Of a stretch of 64,000 nt of DNA, positions 58,556 to 64,000 are shown one piece after another. Made by a program: the position numbers and the translations under genes. The stretch's first letter is position 1, and every line of letters starts with the position of its first letter. Location of the stretch: assembly GCA_021229015.1 (NCBI GenBank), contig CM037789.1, positions 38,628,211-38,692,210 on the forward strand, given 5' to 3'. The DNA is from Solen grandis. Taxonomy: Eukaryota; Mollusca; Bivalvia; Adapedonta; Solenidae. A model generated the notes under the pieces. The model saw only the letters and a program-made list of their open reading frames with translations. It made no database searches and had not been told where the DNA came from.

Positions 58556-59165
58556 TACGTAGAATCTGGGGTAGTTGATAGCAGACGTAATCTGAACTAT
58601 CAACCACCTGCCCATAATTGCTTCAGTCAAATGAAAGACAGGTGCTTGTAACACAGAATGACTCACATTTGAATACAAGCACAAAATTGAGAGAACATTG
58701 CCATATATTGAATCTGATGTAGTTGATATAGCAGACATAATCTGACCTTTCATCAACCTGTACATAATTACTCCATTTACATATTTAAACAAGAACAAGA
58801 CATGAGGGGTCATTGCAATACATAAATTTTCAGGCAGTTGATAGCAGACATAATCTGGCCCATCATCTACCTGTGCAAAGGTTACGTACTGGTATACAAG
58901 GCATAAGGAATAATGCTTAGACCAATTGTAAACACATCGTTCCCTCATAACGCAAGTAAATACATATACAGTGTGCTGCAGGAAAAATGATTGTAGACAT
59001 AATCCGACCTATCATCTTCCTGCAAGGTTAATGAAAGCTGATTGCAGACCCTATCTGACCCACCCTTAACATGACTTTAAATGAAAATATCTTCATGACA
59101 AATGTAACAATCATTTGGCAGTGCAGATAGCCAATAGCAGACATTATCTGACCTATTAGCTAGCA
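58556..59165. repeat. Degenerate minisatellite (GATAGCAGACATAATCTGAC)
   Basis: GATAGCAGACATAATCTG and variants recur near 58575, 58727, 58840, 58990, 59037 and 59130, most followed by CC(T/C)ATCATC.ACCTG. The - strand ORFs of 97 and 144 codons (58314-58607, 58514-58948) read through these repeats and are not genes. Confidence 0.7.
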
Positions 59166-59310
59166 TTGTAAATTGACTCAACTGTAGTAACTTTAGTGCA
59201 AGTAGACAGCAGCCACGTGAACAATATAGAATAGACTATGGTAAATCACATTTGTGGCTTAATCAAATGATTAAGTTTCAGTGTATTTGGTGGCTTGACA
59301 AGACAGACCT

Positions 59311-59613
59311 TTATTCTTTTGACAAAGATTTAGTAAATGAATCCAATCTAATGTATCTTTTAAGTGCATCAGATTTCCATCTACCCATATTTTGAATTGC
59401 ATTTTCAGAAAAACCCATCTGTGCAGCTTGTGTAGCAGCACCTATGCGGAAGCTGTGGCCCTTGTAAAATTTCTGATTTAAACCTATGAAAGAAATTGCT
59501 TTATGTAATTCCTTGGACACATAACTGTAAGTGACTGGTGAGCCGTCTATGAACTGAAATAATGGGCCTTTTGTGTGACTATAATTCTCAGCGACGGTTA
59601 ACTCAAAAAGCAT
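59311..59613 (-). pseudogene. Tyrosine recombinase, C-terminal catalytic fragment
   Basis: The 100-codon frame holds KGHSFRIGAATQAAQMGFS with the HxxR pair (His53, Arg56). GRWKS follows (Trp79 at the second His/Trp position), then KRYIR with the likely nucleophile Tyr87. This is the C-terminal half of a tyrosine recombinase, the enzyme that joins DNA in Crypton, DIRS and Ngaro elements; which of these cannot be told from this piece. The stop follows 13 residues after the Tyr, a usual length. The catalytic part looks intact, but the N-terminal DNA-binding half and the first catalytic Arg are missing: the frame begins at the tail of a SINE (59616), and no recombinase coding is seen beyond the SINE. 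Confidence 0.8.
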
Positions 59614-59615
59614 GC

Positions 59616-59900
59616 TTGTTTGTTTGGGTTTAACGTTCCACCGACAGTGTTTCAGTCATTGGAAACTATGTCTACTTGAGACAGATATAGTGCAGCCACA
59701 ATGCAGTATCACACCGTAGACATTTGGCATGATAACACACCCAGTCATATTACCTTGACACCGGACCAAACAGTCCTGGAACTACCCTTATACCAGCTAT
59801 ACCATTTTTTACGACTTTGGTATTTCGGGCCGGGGATCGAATCCTCGACCTCTCGCTCATGCGGCGGACTTTCTAACCACTCGGCCATCGGGGACGGTAC
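59616..59900 (-). mobile_element. SINE (family S1), nearly full length, - orientation
   Basis: The tail reads GTTTGTTTGGGTTTAACGTT at the left. The body has GATAACACACCCAGTCATATT. The head on the - strand has GATGGCCGAGTGGTTAGAAA (A box) and GGATTCGATCCCCGGCC (B box). CATG on both sides is the only candidate target duplication. It abuts the recombinase fragment. Confidence 0.85.
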
Positions 59901-59904
59901 ATGA

Positions 59905-60780
59905 AGAAAAGCACAAAAAGAACTACATGTTGTCTGATCACATTTTGATGACATACTAAGCACCATATTGTCCTAGTTAAGAGCTATGTCATGCTATCTT
60001 CAAGAGTTTGATCCTAAGCTATATCTGTGTTAATATTCTATGCTGCTACATAACCCAAGCATTTGTGTTTTATTTTATTAACACTTTTTTATTAACACTT
60101 TCCAAATTTAAAAAAAAAAAACAAACATCCCAATACAAATTTCTGGGGAAAAAAATGTGCTATGAGCGAGTAATTTCAATTCTTGTGGGAAATTTAGTAA
60201 AATTGCCATTGCGAAATTATTGGCAAAGTGCTGTTGTTCAGGAACCAATTTGGATATTACGTTTTTTCCTCGTATATCAGGCAAACGAAATAGCACGTTT
60301 TAATGCGAGAAAATACTTTTTTCCTTTAAAACTAGGTGTCCCAAACTGATTTATATACAAAGTCGACAAATACAGATTAACGTCCGCCCAACAATTTTTT
60401 TGGGAACAATTAGACAACGTTTGTGCTGCCTCACTGCGAACATGCCGTAGACACGTGACATACTGTCGCATCCAGAAAACATGTACTGGTTATACTCACA
60501 TATAATTTTATCGACAATATGTGTTTACAAATATAGCAAATATGTTATAATTGTTGAAAACATAACGTACTAAGGATGTTTGTATCAATTTCAGAGAAGT
60601 AAGTGAAATTATTAACATACGATAGAACAAAATGCTATTTAAATAAACATGGCTATTGACTTTTACTCTCATTCGAAATGCATAGTAAGTTAACCTGGCA
60701 GTAGTCTTCATGACGTTCATATTATAACATATAAGAAGTAAGACAAATATATGCATAGTTGACCAGTGACAAAAAGATTG
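59905..60780. other. Intergenic DNA, nothing recognised
   Basis: The 113-codon + strand ORF at 60008-60349 is Lys/Phe-rich around a poly(A) tract and has no domain. Confidence 0.45.
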
Positions 60781-60781
60781 T

Positions 60782-60785
<4 letters not shown>

Positions 60786-60821
<36 letters not shown>
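60786..60821. repeat. (AT)n microsatellite
   Basis: About 18 AT dinucleotides in a row. Confidence 0.95.
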
Positions 60822-60823
<2 letters not shown>

Positions 60824-60829
60824 CTGACA

Positions 60830-61845
60830 TGAATTGTTATTTCATATCAAACTTTACTGAACGAGTTCATGAAAATGTTATTGGGGGAGCCTCTGGCGCG
60901 AGCTTAATTACATTTTTATGAACGATTTTACATGTATCACATGACCTATAGTGACAGTGAATTGCGATTATAACAACACACGAACAAACAAATAAATGAA
61001 CGGACTGTGAACGAATTACTTTTGTAATCTAAGACCAAGAAAATAGCTTCAAATAATAACTGAAAATAACGATTTAGCGTGTGTATTTCTCATACATTTC
61101 AACATCATATGAATAATAAATCGCACATTTAATCCAGCTGTTTGAGGTCAACACACTATGCATACATATAGAATACAGGCACGTGACGCGGAGTGATGTC
61201 ATTCGGCCTAAAAGTTATATGTAACGTGCTAAATATAAGAAATATGTGATGGCTATACGAAAACAGCTGCTTGAGCACAATGGCATATGATAAATTATAT
61301 TCTAAAGCCCCTTTATTTTCTACAAGCAAGCAAACATGTTTTTCGTTTTCTATAACGTTCATTGTGCTTTGGGTCCATTTTCTGTCTTCTAATGCGATAT
61401 TGTAATATCTTCCTGTTTTAACAGCTAAATCATTAGAGGATAATCTGAATCTTGCTAGTGATATTCTATATCTAGAAACAATAGCATTACCTCAGTATTT
61501 TTCCATTTCAAAATTACATTTAAATAGAAAATATGAGGATAGTCGTCTTGAATTATTTATATTAAAATGCCAGTTCTGTTTGTAATTATCAATAACTATT
61601 TGTTTAATTGCCATGAAACTTACGTTAGGCTGGTTTTGATTTTGTCACATTTTACCGTGGCCAATGTTATCAAGGGTTTCTTTTATTTGATTCGTTCAGT
61701 TTGTATTATGTTATGTATTATTTTTATATGGTTAGATTGAAGCAATACTGTTTTAATTAATGTGTTATTTTTTATATGTATGTTTTGGCCAAATGTATAT
61801 ACCACTCTATCTCCTGGTTATTGGACAGACGCTATAACCATTTGA
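60830..61845. other. Intergenic DNA, nothing recognised
   Basis: AT-rich; the ORF at 61156-61362 has no domain. Confidence 0.45.
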
Positions 61846-61849
61846 ACAT

Positions 61850-62105
61850 CGGTGCTGGTTTCAAAAATCAAAAACAAGCTGCGTTCGAATGAACGCCATG
61901 ACCCCGCGGGATGGGGGCTTGGTCATTTGAAAGTAAAGGTCACCTGGCGGGTAGAGCTCATCAAGGTGAATGCACCTGTGACATTTTGAGGCTGAATGTG
62001 GAAGACGTCTGTGTTGTGGTCAAGGTTAAAGTTTTGTGACAAACAGACACACAATCAAACAGACCAAAACATATGCCCCGATCTATCGATGTATAAAACA
62101 GGCAT
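61850..62105. repeat. Possible dispersed repeat with purine-rich GGTCA phrases
   Basis: GACCCCGCGGGATGGGGGCTTGGTCATT, split by decay, is followed by GGTAGAGCTCATCAAGGT, GGTCAAGGTTAAAGTTTTGTG and ACAAACAGACACACAATCAA. These phrases recall dispersed mollusc repeats but no ends were found. Confidence 0.3.
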
Positions 62106-62431
62106 TGGAGTTCTCTGAATTGTATAACTGCATTCGTGGTCCGTTATTTTTTTAAGGTATTTCCGGTGAATAACCATTTTCCATACCCAAAGTACATCGA
62201 CATCATGCATAAAAATGTGTGCCATTCACACAGCCTTTCCTCGAAATAAACACCACTCCAACATATACACTTTACATGACGTGAGATGTTTATAGCAAGT
62301 AAATGTATACATGTTAATTTCCTGCATTCAGAGTCTCAGAATTTTAGTAAGCTACAAATAGTAACAGCGTCAATACACCGTATACGGCAACTTTTTATGG
62401 ACCTCCTTTTAGACTGATTAACCCTTAAGTA

Positions 62432-62534
62432 ATAGTTTGAACACATTGCGTGAAATCTTAATAATTCAGAAGGGGCGAAGCGAATGAGCGCCTTCTTATC
62501 CATTAAGATTTCACTTTATGTTCTAACTTTCTTA
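62432..62534. repeat. Imperfect ~42-bp inverted repeat (palindrome B)
   Basis: The left arm AGTTTGAACACATT..GTGAAATCTTAAT....AGAAGG pairs with the right arm CCTTCT....ATTAAGATTTCAC..TATGTTCTAACTT. The 13-bp run GTGAAATCTTAAT is perfect. The loop GGCGAAGCGAATGAGCG resembles that of palindrome A. Confidence 0.85.
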
Positions 62535-62539
62535 GGATA

Positions 62540-62915
62540 TAACCTACATTTTGATTGAACGACATCTGCGTCATGTGACATTCTTTATATGTAGTGCCAT
62601 GTATCAGTTATTTGAATTTGTGTGTCTATTTCAATCACGAAGCTACATTTGGTATCACATCTCTGATTTCAATATAGTTTTATTGCGTCTTATCAAAACT
62701 GGACGCACAATTTGGAGTCGGCGATCTGGATTTAATTTTTTTGCTGTTAAGTTCCCCCTTTTTCACACAAGGATCACGTTTCCAAATATGGTATTGTACA
62801 CTTCTGCCAAAGCTAACATTCCTGTAGGTGGAGCTATAAAACGCGCTATATTCCGGGCTCTAATGATTAAGTGCAGCTTACGGGTCCCATTCAGAGATTT
62901 CATTGGCTGAATCTA
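62540..62915. other. Open frame without recognised domain
   Basis: A + strand ORF of 119 codons (62551-62910) is open, but I recognise no domain and no splice or start context that argues for a gene. Confidence 0.3.
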
Positions 62916-62921
62916 AGTAAT

Positions 62922-63050
62922 ATATATTGCATAGCTTCGCGAGCTGATCTTGATTAACCTGCACACTATACATGAGTACGCGCATGCGCACGAATGTATG
63001 TGGGCGAATTAATCAAGATCACAGTGAAGTCAGTGCAATATATGACTTGT
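62922..63050. repeat. Interrupted inverted repeat (palindrome D)
   Basis: ATATATTGCA...GATCTTGATTAA at the left pairs with TTAATCAAGATC...TGCAATATAT at the right. The inner part has GCGCATGCGC, itself a palindrome. Confidence 0.8.
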
Positions 63051-63580
63051 AACATGGCCAAATATAGAATGGAGGGGTACTACGGTCTCGTGACTTTTTT
63101 ATGCAGATGATCCCAAATGTTGAGCGCTTTGGGTATTAAAAAAACGTGAAAATGACCAGTCAATGAAAGGAGAATTCCTTTTGACTAATCAAATATCTCT
63201 TTTGAAAAAACCCTCACATTTTGGTGTCTTCCGTACAGATAGGCAACTACCTTTGAATAGAGGAGGACGTACTGAATTGTCATAGTTGTTAGGTTTAACA
63301 TTTGACCAGTGAGGAAAATCTTTTCTTATTACAAGTTAACTTGCATCGATAGATTCTCTTCCATATTTCAAAAGGTCTCTAGTTCAGTGTGACCACTAGT
63401 GATGTGCTTTTCATCTTACAAACTCTGAAGGATTTCCCGAATGTTAAGTTATCCTGTATATCTGACAAAAATTGCAGTTTTCTTCTCCGATCGAGGCAAA
63501 ATATGCTACTTGTGACAGCTTACGATAACCTTACGTACCACGTCGTATGGCAACTCTGCTATTTATGTACGTCACTTTCA
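63051..63580. other. Intergenic DNA, nothing recognised
   Basis: The ORF at 63389-63631 runs into the microsatellite and has no domain. Confidence 0.4.
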
Positions 63581-63582
63581 TT

Positions 63583-63620
63583 CGGTTGTTGTTGTTTTGT
63601 TGTTGTTGTTGTTGTTGTTG
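63583..63620. repeat. (GTT)n microsatellite
   Basis: GTTGTTGTTGTTTTGTTGTTGTTGTTGTTG type run. Confidence 0.95.
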
Positions 63621-64000
63621 AGAACGAATAGGTAAGGATCAAAACGAGTTCATTTAAGAACTGGATTTTTGGGCATGCTCAGAAAAGGAGAACTTTAAAT
63701 GATCACAGTTCAACAACATATTACTAGGGACACTTATGGATTAGTCGTCCGGGATGATTATTATTGTGCATGTATTGTGAACGTGATGAACTGCTCGAAG
63801 TTGCATAAGATTACCACAACCAACAAATGGGATATTACAATTACCGGCGAGGGCCCAGAGCGTGACACAACGCAATGCGCTTCATGAATGCATGGTTCAA
63901 TTACAGAACTAACCCCTCAAGATAATGAAGCGAACTTTATTATATGACTTTTCTGTGCATGTGTTCAGTTAAAAATGGTTGGCAAAAAAATGTGTCACCA

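Noticed and set aside
58514..58948. 144-codon ORF on the - strand
   Set aside because: Reads through a minisatellite with irregular spacing; kept only as a low-interest note.
62551..62910. 119-codon + strand ORF
   Set aside because: No domain, codon pattern or splice evidence; such lengths occur by chance in 64 kb.

Overview
The window looks like a stretch of animal nuclear genome, most likely a bivalve mollusc. The reasons are spliced genes with GT-AG introns, tRNA-derived SINEs, very long AT-rich non-coding stretches, non-LTR and DNA-transposon fragments, and a 12-cysteine secreted protein resembling the oyster Cvsi protease inhibitors. The species assignment is inference. No prokaryotic-style operons, no CRISPR array and no convincing tRNA or rRNA genes were seen. 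Three runs of exactly 100 N (21186-21285, 42972-43071, 54786-54885) are scaffold gaps.

Layout. 1-10570: satellite arrays with ~450-bp units that carry clusters of the palindrome TGACGTCA spaced 10 bp apart; a 2.7-kb block (about 1112-3770) is repeated in noisy form at about 6487-9366. 10570-13830: a block duplicated at 51071-54360 and partly at 47095-48735. 14227-17605 and 20070-21185: Helitron-like, HINE or 'pearl'-type elements with internal tandem repeats. 17640-19100: a SINE and a candidate MITE. 19690-20068: a mariner transposase fragment. 21286-23390: homopolymer-ridden, low-quality sequence. 23807-27560: a spliced SWIM plus YqaJ-nuclease gene on the + strand, with a DDE transposase on the - strand inside one intron; together these resemble a decayed ISL2EU/Harbinger-like transposon. 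27795-30163: two spliced - strand gene pieces among core repeats. 30398-30690: a non-LTR reverse transcriptase 3' end. 31000-37000: mostly unannotated DNA with tandem duplications, a short HINE and a SINE. 37063-38106: a two-exon - strand gene for a 12-cysteine secreted inhibitor-like protein, the best host-gene candidate. 38200-42440: a large-unit tandem array. 44095-46720: a decayed LINE on the - strand. 47-54.4 kb: duplicated blocks. 54.9-64 kb: mostly unique AT-rich DNA with large palindromes, a tyrosine-recombinase fragment and SINEs.

The coding content is nearly all mobile-element derived. The two most unusual signals are non-coding. One is a small hairpin at satellite-array edges whose stem has changed by paired (compensatory) substitutions. 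The other is a pair of large palindromes with unrelated arms but similar loops. Both need comparison with other loci in the same genome.
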